64,000 nt of DNA from Coenobita brevimanus (Eukaryota; Arthropoda; Malacostraca; Decapoda; Coenobitidae), in the NCBI GenBank assembly GCA_032717465.1, contig CM064670.1, positions 15,582,931-15,646,930 of the forward strand, read 5' to 3'. The notes beneath the pieces are model-generated. The model saw only the letters and a program-made list of their open reading frames with translations, made no database searches and was not told the origin of the DNA. Every line of letters starts with the position of its first letter. Position 1 is the stretch's first letter. Below are positions 44,601 through 54,004 of this stretch, one piece after another. The translations under genes were made by a program, and so were the position numbers.

Positions 44601-45487
44601 CAATCCTGGGTCGCAGCCACTGGCTCACTAGACAACTGAGGAGCTGGACACACTTGACTTCCACCAATATCATTTCCAAGTAAGAAAGTTACACCTGACA
44701 TTGGGAGTGTCTCAACCAACCCAACCATAACGGAACCATTAGCAAAACCAGACTCTAAATTCACTCTGCACAGAGGGACAGAGAAGTAATTATTCCCTAC
44801 ACCTTGTAAGATCACAGTTTCATCAGAGGAATTAACATTAGAGCCTAGAACACTGGTCAGCATAAGGGATTGGCAAGCATCTGTATCACGATATATTTTA
44901 ACTGATTTCCTGTCATTATTGTCCAGAGGACTGACAAAACCATCAGACAGGAAATTAGCACATGAACTCTTGAGAGTGTCACCCACGTTACTGCTCAAAA
45001 GAGGAGCTCCATCATGAGAATTTAAGTTACCCCTCAAAGCAGGTTCAGTTAACTCGGTTAAAGAATTCTGGGAACTCTCAAGGGTGGACACTAGACCAAT
45101 TGACTGAATATTTAAAGACTCCTTTTTGTTCACATCACGCTGTCTCCTGAAACATTTCTTCGTAGTATGACCAAGCTTACTACAATAAGTACATTTACGT
45201 TTCTGAAATCTAGAGGTGGAGCTGGTATTTACTTCCTGAGAAACATCATCTTTATTCTCTTTCCTGTTACCTGTACTCTGAGTAGAGGCAACGTACTTAC
45301 TCTCAGCTTTCCCTTTTTCTTTAGAATATCTCTTGTGAGTGTGAACATATTCATCAGCTAAAACTGCAGCATCAGACAAATTATCTATTCTTTTCTCATC
45401 AAGATATAGGCTTACATCTTTACTAATACACCTCTTGAAGTCCTCCAGCAAAATCATCTGCTTAAATTTATCAAAATCAGAATCCAC
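41663..45487 (-). CDS. Gag C-terminus, protease-like, integrase, RT, RNase H polyprotein
   Basis: Uninterrupted 1274-codon frame that is open further upstream to about 45640; residue 1 is Val, not a native start. Domains: gag C-terminal SCAN-like part (1-50), CCHC knuckle CTYCSKLGHTTKKC (99-112), protease-like segment near 190-270 with RDTDA where D[ST]G is expected, INT with HHCC zinc finger (about 430-470) and Asp-Asp-Glu at 'VDIVGPLP' (about 497), 'SDRGSNF' (about 558) and 'ALERYHQ' (about 592), RT with 'SKFDLLKGYWQVPM' and 'VYIEDVLIFS' (about 1008; usual YIDD), and RNase H 'VDASDTGAGAVLLQ', 'EKELLAL' and 'YTNHNPLKFL' (usual TDH). INT looks intact. Three catalytic positions of the other enzymes differ from consensus, so the copy may be translatable yet inactive. 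Confidence 0.9.
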   Translation of the reverse strand: MDSDFDKFKQMILLEDFKRCISKDVSLYLDEKRIDNLSDAAVLADEYVHTHKRYSKEKGKAESKYVASTQSTGNRKENKDDVSQEVNTSSTSRFQKRKCTYCSKLGHTTKKCFRRQRDVNKKESLNIQSIGLVSTLESSQNSLTELTEPALRGNLNSHDGAPLLSSNVGDTLKSSCANFLSDGFVSPLDNNDRKSVKIYRDTDACQSLMLTSVLGSNVNSSDETVILQGVGNNYFSVPLCRVNLESGFANGSVMVGLVETLPMSGVTFLLGNDIGGSQVCPAPQLSSEPVAATQDCDVPDVFPACAVTRAKSKVTGDLEDNDDDDVILADTFLANLDHSPDEAVPRSVDNLSRQELVELQVADPELKGLANSACSEEESAGASTRYFIKSGILMRKWRPPTASADCEWEVVHQVVIPRVCRQDIIRVAHDSSLAGHLGVRKTVARISKHFYWPGIFRDVSWYCKSCHTCQVVGKCNQTEKVAPLVPIPPFEVPFTRVLVDIVGPLPKTSSGFSYVLTLIDMATRYPEAIPVRNISAKNVVKEMLGFFRKFGLPKEVQSDRGSNFMSNVFKQSLKELGITQITSSAYHPQTQGALERYHQTLKSMFKKYCLEHQKDWDKGLPFVVFAARESPNESLGFSPFELLFGHEVRGPLKLLKECWLSEEDDVNLLEYVMKFKERLSTALQLARENLGAAQEKMKTWYDKKSRLRHFQPGDQVLILLPVHGQPLQAKFSGPYFVEKKLSDVNYVIATPDRRKNKQLCHINMLKLYHRRDENNPVCTVAVPPESASEALPCSMSLSDSLGNNPDIMNDLQTKLSHLPPEERQEFLALLQEYPQVFRATPGRTTVLMHDVDVGDAKPIKLPPYCVNPVKVPLIQKELGYLLDHKMIEPCQSEWSSPVTLVPKPGGSQRLCIDYRRVNQITKTDTYPLPRVEDCIDKIGKARYISKFDLLKGYWQVPMTESAKEISCFVTLGKTFACSVMPYGMKNAPAKFQKLMNVVTEGLAGCVVYIEDVLIFSDNWKDHLCHVSKFLERLVQANLVANLSKCEFGQAKVQYLGYVIGDGHVALPGAKVQVISDLPRPKSRKELQRFLGMVGYYRRFVLKFSILVSPLTDLLKKGVKFVWTDNCESSFNKLKAILLSQPVLATPNFAKPFKMAVDASDTGAGAVLLQEDDQGIEHPVSYYSKKFTPPQKNYSTIEKELLALILGLQHFSFYLCSGFDPIVIYTNHNPLKFLSKFKDKNQRLTRWSLLLQEYSLDIQHVKGKENVIADCLSRL

Positions 45488-45599
45488 ATTCTTAGAATTT
45501 AACCACTGCTCTAACAGATCTTCTTTGATTTTTGCATACTCAACATGGGATTGCTTATCTTGCTTGTAAGTTGTCCTAAATTTTACTCTATAGGCTTCA

Positions 45600-46217
45600 G
45601 GAACAAGCTCATAGGCCTTAAAAATTCAAGCTCTTAACTACATCATAATTATCCGATTGATCCTGAGGCAAAGATGCATAAGTTACTTGAGCTTTACCGG
45701 TGAGAACAGTTTGAAGGAGTACTGGCCAATACTTTTTGGGCCAATTAAAACCTGTAGCTACCCTCTCAAACAACTGAAAATACTTTGTTAAATCAGATTC
45801 ATTAAAAGGAGGGACAAGTTTAACATTTTTAGCCACATCAGAATCATCAGAGCTAGATGATCCAGTTTCACCTTGTTTCATGCGATACTCATGGTCTGCC
45901 TGAATCCTGGCAAGTTCAACTTGTGCCTCAGCCTCCTTAGAACGGGACTGCGCCTCCTTAGCACGAGACTCCTGCAGGGCTAGCTGTAACTTAGCTAATT
46001 CAATCTGCGTTTACTCATTTGGAGGAGTTACATTAAACAAGCTTTCATTAATCATGTCAACAATTTGATCTTTAGAATGATGAGAGCGAACAGCAATTCC
46101 CAATTGTTGAGCAACAAGCTTAAGTTCATTCTTTGTTCTGTTTTCTACATCCAACACTGTTTGCACATTTGACAAAAAATCTTTGGCTTCATCAAGTGTA
46201 GTAATAGTAGACATCAT
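45600..46217 (-). pseudogene. Gmr1-like gag N-terminal part, one stop and one frameshift
   Basis: Starts at ATG 46217 ('MMSTITTLDEAKDFL'). It has a Lys/Glu helix-rich segment, an in-frame TAA near 46012 ('TPPNE*TQIEL'), then a coiled-coil-like 'LALQESRAKEAQ' and the capsid part 'PPFNESDLTKYFQLFERV'. A one-base change near 45625 shifts 'VVKS' into 'KAYELVPEAYRVKF', which continues into the long frame. The segment from 'YELVPEAYR' through 'LLEDFKRCI' resembles SCAN. Emerson and Thomas proposed that vertebrate SCAN domains came from Gmr1-like gag. Confidence 0.85.
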
Positions 46218-46270
46218 AAATCACAGTCACAAAATATCAAGCAATATCCTTATGATAATATCCTGAATAT

Positions 46271-46288
46271 CCTGATGAGAGGTCGCCA
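46271..46288 (-). promoter_or_regulatory. Primer-binding site candidate
   Basis: Element orientation TGGCGACCTCTCATCAGG starts 6 bases after the 5' LTR. TGG start and position fit a tRNA primer site; the tRNA is not identified. Confidence 0.65.
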
Positions 46289-46294
46289 AATTTA

Positions 46295-47087
46295 TGTTAC
46301 GGAACAGCGATAGATAATGTACACTTTAAGTGAGAATACTAAAAATCACTACTGTCCCGTCAAGTTCCAGGTTCAAAACAAAAGAGTTAGGTAAAATTAC
46401 AAGTTAAAGTTTAATGCTCAAACTAACAACAAAACATTCAGGACTCATAAGGATAATGTAATGGCAAAAAAACAGGTTAAATATATGGTTAACTGCAATA
46501 GCCTCTATTAACACGAAATTAGCAAGAGTAAATTTACCTAAGTCAGCCCTGATAAAATGAAAATACACTGGGTAATGCTCAGTTAATGCAAGATAAATTA
46601 TTACGGATACAAAATATTATCAATAATGACTGACATAAAGAACCTTACACGAATTACAAAAAACGTTACTAGGCCTAAGAATTAACACCTTATGCTATAC
46701 AGTACAAGAAAAAATGCAACAACAGTTATACTCAAATTACACAGCTGCTAGATGGTTGGAGACTTCCCGAGCACTCACAATAATAACTGTACAGGGGAGG
46801 ACAGAGATGTGAACAAAATGAGGAGTAGATCTAAGTGGCAATAATGCAGAGACTGAGCTCATTATATAGGGGCCAGCAGAGCCTGATACAACTTGTAAGA
46901 AGGACGCGCAAATGAAGCCATAGGGGACAAAGAGCTGACAATCCTGCTCTGAACAACAGAAAGAACGACTTATTCTACTATAACGGTAGAAGGGGGGGAC
47001 TGAGGTAGAACACGCTCGTGATCAAACATGCAGCATACTGTGCGTTAGAATTACACAAAGGATGATGAAATCATAGGCTATGTAACA
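46295..47087 (-). repeat. 5' LTR of Gmr1-like element
   Basis: 793 bp, ends TGTTACATAG and CCGTAACA. Near-identical to 40808-41601, sharing the AAGTGAGAATACTAAAAATC segment that the solo LTR lacks. Confidence 0.92.
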
Positions 47088-47189
47088 ATATACAGTATAT
47101 ATATATATTGTTTGTGAGTGTGTGTGTGAAGTATTATTCGTAGTACAATGGTGCCATTAACTGTACCGCTCTACTATTATAATTCTATT
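47088..47189. other. TA-rich junction between two LTR elements
   Basis: Residual (TA)n and a short (TG)n separate the Gmr1-like 5' LTR from the Gypsy 3' LTR. Nothing else seen. Confidence 0.7.
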
Positions 47190-47196
47190 ATAATAC

Positions 47197-48013
47197 TGCT
47201 AAACCTTGGGGGTTCGTTGATACGTCGAGACCGATGCGTAGACAAGCCTTATAGTTAATCAAAGGCCATGGAACACTTCTGGGTTTTATTCCTTCTAGGC
47301 CCAGCTGAAGTACACTCTCAAAACAGTGACTTTTCTGTCTCAGGTTAGCTCCGTCCTTTACTCACTACTATTCGCTCACTGTTCGTTCACTGACAAATTC
47401 TCACTACTGACTGTGACTACTCCGTTCTTCTCAGATTAGTTCTTACTGACTCACTGGCTCTGTCATGGACTCTCTCTATCATTGTCTGTTCGCCACCGAC
47501 TCAATGACTGACTCACTAACTCTTCACTGGTTGTCCATTACTGACTCTGACTCTCACTGTCTGACCGACTAATTGCCACTGACTTGATTTTGTACACAAG
47601 CCACACAATCCGCTACTCTCTGGCTCACTAAACTCGCTGCCACGCACACAGCTCTTACTGCTGGCTGACTAAACTGAATTGAGCCATCCCGGAGAGGGGA
47701 TTTTTTTTTTTTTTTTTTAAATATCCCCCAACTCCATCTACTTCTCCAGCCCAGAATATTCTAGAGCCTTGGAGAGAACTCACATTTTCCCATGCAATAA
47801 TTCATGTAAATTAACAATGCCCAATAACAATAATGGCAAGAACTAATTCCTAAACCAACAAAGTAAATAAAACAGACATGCTGAAATCTCCAGAATATTC
47901 CTCATATCTCCAGATATAAACATTAGCCTAATCCTATAGCATAACACTTAATTTCTAGAATGTTCCTCACATCTCCAGATATAAAACACTAACCTAATGC
48001 TACCTCCATAACA
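47197..48013 (-). repeat. 3' LTR of ancient Gypsy element
   Basis: 817 bp; element orientation starts TGTTATGGAGG and ends GGTTTAGCA. It contains GATATTTAAA near 47720 followed by A18 and TCCCCTCTCCGGGATGG. In the 5' LTR the matching place is occupied by the cold-shock segment, so this LTR looks like the empty site. A purine-rich GAGGGCTGAG precedes it. Confidence 0.8.
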
Positions 48014-48289
48014 CTACTCAGCCCTCAAAATTGTGCCATCTTCGACGCAACCACCTAATCTATACTATGTACAAGGATATACATGATGATCATCCAGCCT
48101 AGTGGGTCGTCACCGTCGCCTATGCCATCCAGTCTCACAGAGTCTGGAGTGCCCTCTGTTCCTGAACCATCTGTTGAGCTATCCCTGGTAGCTGCAGGAT
48201 TCTGAGTGTTGAGCAAAGGAAGGCTGATTGTCTCCATGCCCTTAGCGAGAAGACCTAGGTTGCCAGTGCTGTCAATGACTCCATCATCT

Positions 48290-48885
48290 CCTAGGTTCTC
48301 TTTTCATCTCTTGTGTCTAGTAGGTCCTTGACTTCACTTGAAGTGTACTTCCCAGGCCCATGATATATCCATAGCTGACTGGCATGAACGATCTTCAGCC
48401 TGGTCCTTCTCTCCCCTTTGATCCTACAGGTCACGCCTGAGAGACAGTCCACCACCATGTATGGTCCTTCCCAGGGACAATGAAGTTTGAGAGACTGGCC
48501 CGTCTTCTAGAGGTTGTAGAGCTACACTCGGCCTTCCACCTCGAAACTGATGTGGCTAGCTCTCAGCTTGTAACCCCACTTCATGGCCTCACTGGAGAAC
48601 TTTACCATCCCTCGAACTTAACAGAGCACCTCGTCCATTCTCTTCTCCAGGCTTCAGCCAAACTCAGAGACTTTCATTGGGAGGCCTACCTCTGGGGGCC
48701 TTCTAGTTAACAGGTCTACTGGCAGCCACAATTCATGTCTGAATATCATCTTCACGGGAGAGTATCCAGTAGCCTCATGGTCTGCAGACCTAAAAGCCAT
48801 TGGCAAAGCAGGCAGTTAACGGTCCCACTCGGTCCTGCCCTTCCACACAGTGCTTGGCCAGCTCTTGACCCAGAGACCAGTTGAA
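48290..48885 (-). pseudogene. Gypsy integrase C-terminal region
   Basis: Minus-strand translation shows 'ATGYSPVKMIFRHELWLPVD' near 48760 and a later 'PWEGPYMVVDCLSGVTCRI' near 48460, then 'RLKIVHASQLWIYHGPG' near 48380. These are the post-DDE block and the GPY/F-type module of Gypsy integrases, with several stops between. No chromodomain seen. Confidence 0.75.
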
Positions 48886-48886
48886 T

Positions 48887-49735
48887 CTATCTACCATTCC
48901 CTCTGACTGGGGATGCAGTCCTGGTCTTTGTAATGCCTAGCAACTTGCAACACTTGGCAAAACTCCAGACTCGAAGTTCCTTCCCAGTCTGAGAGGAGCT
49001 CATTTGGAACATCAAAACAGCAGAAAAACTGGTCCACCAGAACCCTTGCAACAGTAGTGGCCTCCTTGGTGTGATGGAATAAGCCTCAGGCCACTTGGTG
49101 AAACAGTCCACTGCCATGCAGATTTGTCTGTTCCCATCTGCCATAAGAGGGAGAGGTCTCAATGTCCATTGCGGCCCTCTCCATCAAAGCTCCAGATTGA
49201 TACAGCTGTAGTTGAGCATGCACACACTTCTTGGGTCCCTTCTTCATGCAACAGACATCACATGCCTGGCACCACTCTCCCACATCCTTCTGCATACCAA
49301 CCCAGTAGAACCTTCGGCACAGGTGTTTCAAGGTCTTCTTTGCTCCTAGGTGTCCAATGGTGATGCTGTTATGCATCATCTCCAGAACTGGCACCCGGAA
49401 CTCTTCAGCAGTACCGTCAGCCAGTAGCCATGAAGTCCATCTGGAGTCGACCAATGGTGCTGCAGTTCTCTGTTGTCCAGCCAAAGAGTATCCCACTGAG
49501 CCCATTAAGTCTCGGTAGCAAGATACAACCCAGACACCCTTTCCCTCGCTGAGTGTACCAAATGTTGGGTCAGGAACTCCAAGTTGCAGATCCTGATCTT
49601 CCAGCTGCAGATTTCCCATATCAGTTGCAAAGTTTTCCAACTCCACTACCATATAGTAACATTTCTTCATGCTGCTTTCTTTATGGTTGCAATGGTGACA
49701 CTCTAGGGGGTAGGGTCTCTGGTTCAAGTTGTTGA
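48887..49735 (-). pseudogene. Gypsy integrase zinc finger and catalytic core
   Basis: Zinc-binding HHCC is visible as 'HNSITIGHLGAKKTLKHL' and 'WCQACDVCCMKKG' (about 49380-49240). The core is split: 'AMDIETSPSYGRW' marks the first Asp block (about 49170), 'VDCFTKWPEAYSI' follows in another frame (about 49105), 'FQMSSSQTGKELRVWSF' is the decayed second Asp block (usual SDQG), and the Glu region is lost near 48895. The order after RT identifies a conventional Gypsy element, unlike its Gmr1-like neighbour. Confidence 0.82.
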
Positions 49736-49989
49736 CATTTCTATGGATTCATCCAGGCCAGTGAACAATTGTGTAGTTATGCTGCTCAAGCTTTCCAACC
49801 CACCGAGCTAGTTGTCCTTTAGGGTTCTTGAGGGACTTCAGTCACCTCAGTGCAACATGGTCAGTATGGATTATGAAGCACGATCCATACAAGTAGGGGT
49901 CAAAGTAGTCGGGTCTCCTAGCTGTTGCTAGAAGTATCTTCCAAATAATACAGTGATTCCTTTCCACTGCATTGAGCTTCCTGTTGCAG

Positions 49990-51200
49990 TAAGCCATCAT
50001 TTTCTCTGTATCATCAACTTTCTGGTAGAGAATACCACCAACCCTGACATCACTGGCATCACAATCAAAGATGAGGGATCTGGATATGCAATCAGTGGCG
50101 TACTGCCCAAAATCTCTTTCAGCTGTTTGATGGAGTTCTCAGCTGATTCACTCCACAAAAACTTGTGCCCCTTTTTTTGTGAGCAGGTGTAGTGGTACTG
50201 CAATGGTGGCACAATTCTTCACCAACAGGCAATAGTATAAGCACAAACTCAGGAAACTCCACAGTTCCCTTACTCTGGTTGGCAACGACCAATCTCTCAC
50301 AGTCTTTTTCTCCTCAAGGTCAGTGCACACTCCAGACTCACTCAAGATGTGACCAAGATACTGGACTTCTTTCTGGAACAGGCAACACTTTTTAGGGCTA
50401 AGTTTAAGGTGTGCAGTTTTGAATTGATGAAAGACATTGGACAGCCTCTTCAATTCTTGCTCGAAGGTCTTGCCAAAAATAATCACATCATCCAGGTAGA
50501 TCAACGCTGTCTTCCAATGTAGTCCTTCCAGCACTCCTTCCATAAGATGCTCAAAGGTGACTGGAGGTTACACATCCTGGGAGGCGTAACTACAAACTGC
50601 CACATTCCCTGGCTATACAAGAAAGCCATCTTCTCCCTATCTGCGTCTGCCATATTGATGTGATGGCACCAAGACTTCAAGTCCAGCATGGAAAATCACA
50701 TTGGTCTGACCAGGGCATCAAGGGCGTCATCCTCCCTCAGCAGAGAGTAGGAATCCTTGACAGTGACATCATTGAGGTCTTGGTAGTTCATACAACACCT
50801 CCAGGAACCATACATCTTCACCACCATGATTACATGCCCATGGACTGCAGGATCTTTCAGTTAGGCCCTGTCGGCATAGATCTTCCATCACCTCCATCTC
50901 CAGGCAGCAAGCTGCAGCTATCCTTTGAGGGGCTTGCTTTATCGGGTGACGATCACCTGTGTTGATGTGGTGTTCCACCAGGTCAGTGCATCCCATGTCT
51001 AGGTCTCCTGTGGAAAATACAGTAGCATACTTAACCAAGAGCCTTTTCAGTTGCTCCATCTGTGGCATCCCCAGACACTGGACAGTCCTGGCAAACAGAT
51101 CCCACCAGTGGTTGCATAGTTTTTCCTGGGGCTTTACTGTACTCCTCTTGCATGCACTTCTTGGTGGCTCCTGATCGACTTCTTGGCACAACCCCACAAC
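49990..51200 (-). pseudogene. Gypsy RT and RNase H
   Basis: From the N-terminal side: 'CTDLVEHHINTGDRHPIKQ' (about 50985), 'DRPYELPRPQ'-like remnants near 50780, 'LKSWCHHINMADADREKMAF' (about 50680, usual DLKSGYWQ), the active site 'TALIYLDDVIIFGKTFEQEL' (about 50505), and 'HLKLSPKKCCLFQKEVQYLGHIL'. RNase H remnants are 'LIAYPDPSSLIVMPVMSGL' (usual DASD..) and 'QYHYTCSQKKGHKF'. The YLDD site is intact but the frame breaks at 50550, 50690 and 50770 and the RNase H Asp residues are gone. Confidence 0.82.
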
Positions 51201-52867
51201 TGTGTCCTGCCATATCTTCTTAGGACGATGTGAAAAGTTGGCTATGACGATGAGTACTCTGCTGTAGTGTCAACCAAACTCCTGCCAACCATCACTCCCT
51301 CATCTATCATGCCAATGCTCCTGTGCTCCACCAGTACCAGGGCAGTGTGCAGTGGTCACCACTACAGTGTAGACTTCTATGCTCCACGGCCCTCAGTGGA
51401 ACGCTCGTTCCTCCTAACCACATTTACATCAAATGGAAGTCATGCAGGCAGTGGTGGGACACCAGGTAATTAATCCCAGGATACAGGGGTCCTCAATGTT
51501 GGCAACATACACGATCTCTTCCTTCCCTCCCAGCCACACCCTGTCATCAACTGGGCCTCTAAGCTCAGTGCAGTGCCCTGTGATGTCACACAGCCACTAT
51601 GAAGTCTCTGTAAGCTGCTGATGACTCACCATATCCAGCTGCACCAAGGTCTTCTCTGATCCATTGTCGACAACCACTGGGCACTCTACTCCCTCAGTCT
51701 CACCATCCACCTGATAACTGGCTGAAGTAGCTCTCTTGCACTAGGTCACATGTGAGGCACTCTTGGCACAGGCTGGCTGCTGTCCTGTTGTGCCAGCAAT
51801 CCTTAGTTTCCCTCTTGAGAGGCCTGCTCCATCTTCTCTTGTTGGGTCTTCCATTTACAGTCCTTTTTCAGGTGTCCCTGTTGTCAACAAGGTCAACACT
51901 GTCCTGTTGATTCTGCCACTGTCACCTTTTTGTTGATCTCTTTTCCTCTTGTAGCAGCCTGCTTTTCGGTGCCCAGTCCTAGCACAGTAGAAGCATGCTC
52001 CAATAAATGTACCCATGCTCTTCATTGAGCCCTGAGGTGCCTTGAAGCCAGCACTAAGTCAGTGTGGAAGCTTGAGTAGCTGGACATTAAGTAGGGTTAA
52101 AACTCAAGGGCACTGGTCAGGGCTTCACAGGCTCATTGGTTTGGCCTGGTTCACATCAGCCCTCAGCTGGGGACTGTCCAGGTCATCGATGAACTGGTCC
52201 CAAAGCAGCACCATCAGGAAGTCAGAACTGGCTCTGGGGTAAGTTTTATGAATCAGTTTCTCTAGGTACTGGTCCAGTTCTTGTAAAGGCTCCCCTCTCC
52301 TGCGGGTTTGAGTCCAGAACCGGGACATGAAGACCTCCCTCTGGTGTTTCGTCCCATACCTCAGCCGCAGTGTGTTGTAGTCACCCTGACTTCCTTTATC
52401 CAGCTGTGCAAGGACCTCATTAACAAAATCCTTAAGGCTGGTGGCCAGCTGAACTCAACACTGCCAGTCGTTCCATCCATTCTGACTGACCAAGAGCTCA
52501 AAGTAGGTACAGGAAGTCTCCCAAGACACTTTGCCATCAAAGTCTGCACGTGCATATCGCCTTGCGTGACCCTATTGTGACTCAAAAAGACATATTCAGA
52601 GGTTTTGGAATTCAGCATCTCACTACCTTCCTCAGCACACCTGTCACTGGCACCTAAGGGGTGTGCTGGGTGATGACGTTCAACCAAACATTGTTCATGG
52701 AGTTTAACCCCATTCCTCACATATTGTATTTCACCTCCTCCTCTTTCCTAATTTCTCGTATTTTGTCACTTATTCTCTCTATCTTACCATGTACTTTACT
52801 TCTCACTCTATCCTCCGCTATACAGGAAACATTTTCCCTCACTTCTCTTACTTGATTACTTAAACCA
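51201..52867 (-). pseudogene. Gypsy protease and gag C-terminal part
   Basis: The minus strand shows a gag-like segment around 52125-52328 ('FWTQTRRRGEPLQELDQYLEK', 'ASSDFLMVLLWDQFIDDL') and the CCHC knuckle near 51870 in the decayed form 'QQGHLKKDCKWK', whose first Cys pair is interrupted by stops. A protease-like stretch should lie at about 51300-51750, where I see only broken frames. The upstream end, 52700-52867, is a charged coiled-coil segment ('IREIRKEEEV') that stops at the LINE A poly(A) and resumes at 60122. Confidence 0.7.
52798..52867. repeat. Left copy of long LINE A target duplication
   Basis: About 65-70 bp matching 60122-60191 at roughly 84% by eye, including CACTCTATCCTCC/CACTTTATCCTCC and TTCCCTCACTTCTCTTAC. 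A heptad repeat inside gag could also give such similarity. Confidence 0.55.
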
Positions 52868-53157
52868 TTTTTTTTTTTTTTTTATGCAAGGAAGATGGAA
52901 TCAATGCCAGAAGCCCACAAGATTGTCCCCTCCAAGAAGAAACAAAAACAAGATAATAGAGAGCCAAACTCAAGATCTGTTCATTTTGAGATGCCTGGAA
53001 ACACTGTGTTTGAAAGACTGGATGTCATTGGCACTAGGAAATACAGAATGAGGAAGACAGCTTCAGAGCTGACCTGTTGCATACAAGAAAGACTGGTAGT
53101 AGTGGTTAACTTTTACATTAGACAGTTGGACAGGAAAGGGATGACAGTTTGTTGCTA

Positions 53158-53290
53158 TAGTCCTTCCAAAATATCTAGATCGTTTAGGCATTGTCCCTCA
53201 CGGGAATTCCCCTACGTGTGACGTTGCCACAGTTTCTACTGGGCCAATTATCGGATTAGAGACAAGGGTTAACCCTCACTTCCAGCTCAC

Positions 53291-53325
<35 letters not shown>

Positions 53326-53447
53326 ATATAAAATCTACATTATATGGAGATTTATTGCTATAAAGTCTATACGGTTTTATGAATTATTAGAATTTGTAGA
53401 ATTTGAGGAAAAACCTCCTGACTGTCTGTCTGTCTGTCTGTCTGTCA

Positions 53448-53485
<38 letters not shown>

Positions 53486-54002
53486 GCACATAAAATCAAC
53501 ATTTTATGGAGATTTATTTCTGTAAAAAGTCTATATGGTTTTATGAATTATAGGTCCTCTGTTTGCCTTCTTTTCTAAAAAATACTTATTTATGCTGTAA
53601 ATAAGTTCTTTTTCTCGACTGTGGAGCAGACGAGGGCGAGTAGTAGGGGTAGGAACTTATCTTTTAATGGCGGTCAGAGAAGAAGTGACCTGCGAATTGA
53701 CACATGACCTACCCTCACTGACTCACCTACAAGTGTGACAGAATTGGAAAGCAACGTTGCCAATTGTTGAGATATTTATAAAAAGTCATTGTTATTATCA
53801 AAAACAATAGGCATTTTCTTACACTATATAGCCTTAATAGAGAATTATATATACATGTACTGTAAATAAATTTCATTTAGAAGTAGTAAATAGCTGATAT
53901 GAGACAGAGAGGTGTATTTTGGTACGGATTCGTCCAAGTCGCGTGAAGGGGAATTCCCGTGAGGGACAACGCCCAAACAATCTCGATATTTTGGAAGGAC
54001 TA
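53158..54002. mobile_element. Second microsatellite-bearing TIR element, TA target
   Basis: 845 bp with TIRs starting TAGTCCTTCCAAAATATC on both sides and matching for about 64 bp through CCCTCACGGGAATTCCCCT. TA lies at 53156-53157 and 54003-54004. The uninterrupted site exists in the plus-strand LINE A copy (ACCTGTCTAGCAACAAAC near 59328), which proves the insertion and its TA duplication. Inside are CT and CTGT arrays and a duplicated 75-bp segment containing TTTATGGAGATTTATT. No transposase. Confidence 0.88.
53290..53484. repeat. CT and CTGT arrays with duplicated 75-bp unit
   Basis: (CT)n near 53290-53322, CTGT/CT near 53427-53484, with the unit ATGGAGATTTATT...GGTTTTATGAATTAT after each. 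Same design as in the 13.3-kb TIR element. Confidence 0.85.
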
Positions 54003-54004
54003 TA

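Larger units (their letters stand above)
40808..47087 (-). mobile_element. Complete Gmr1-like Ty3/Gypsy LTR retrotransposon
   Basis: Minus-strand element of 6.28 kb: 5' LTR 46295-47087, primer site, gag, a 1274-codon pol-containing frame and 3' LTR 40808-41601. Domain order is gag, CCHC, protease-like, INT, RT, RNase H. INT ahead of RT is the defining feature of Gmr1-like Ty3/Gypsy elements (known from cod and other animals). The LTRs differ at only a few per cent of sites by eye, so insertion was recent compared with the LINEs around it. ATAT flanks both ends within TA-rich DNA. Confidence 0.92.

Noticed and set aside
52895..53221. 108-codon plus-strand frame with KKKQKQDN
   Set aside because: It is antisense to the conserved C-terminal and 3' UTR part of LINE A; the same antisense frame recurs at 24994-25410.
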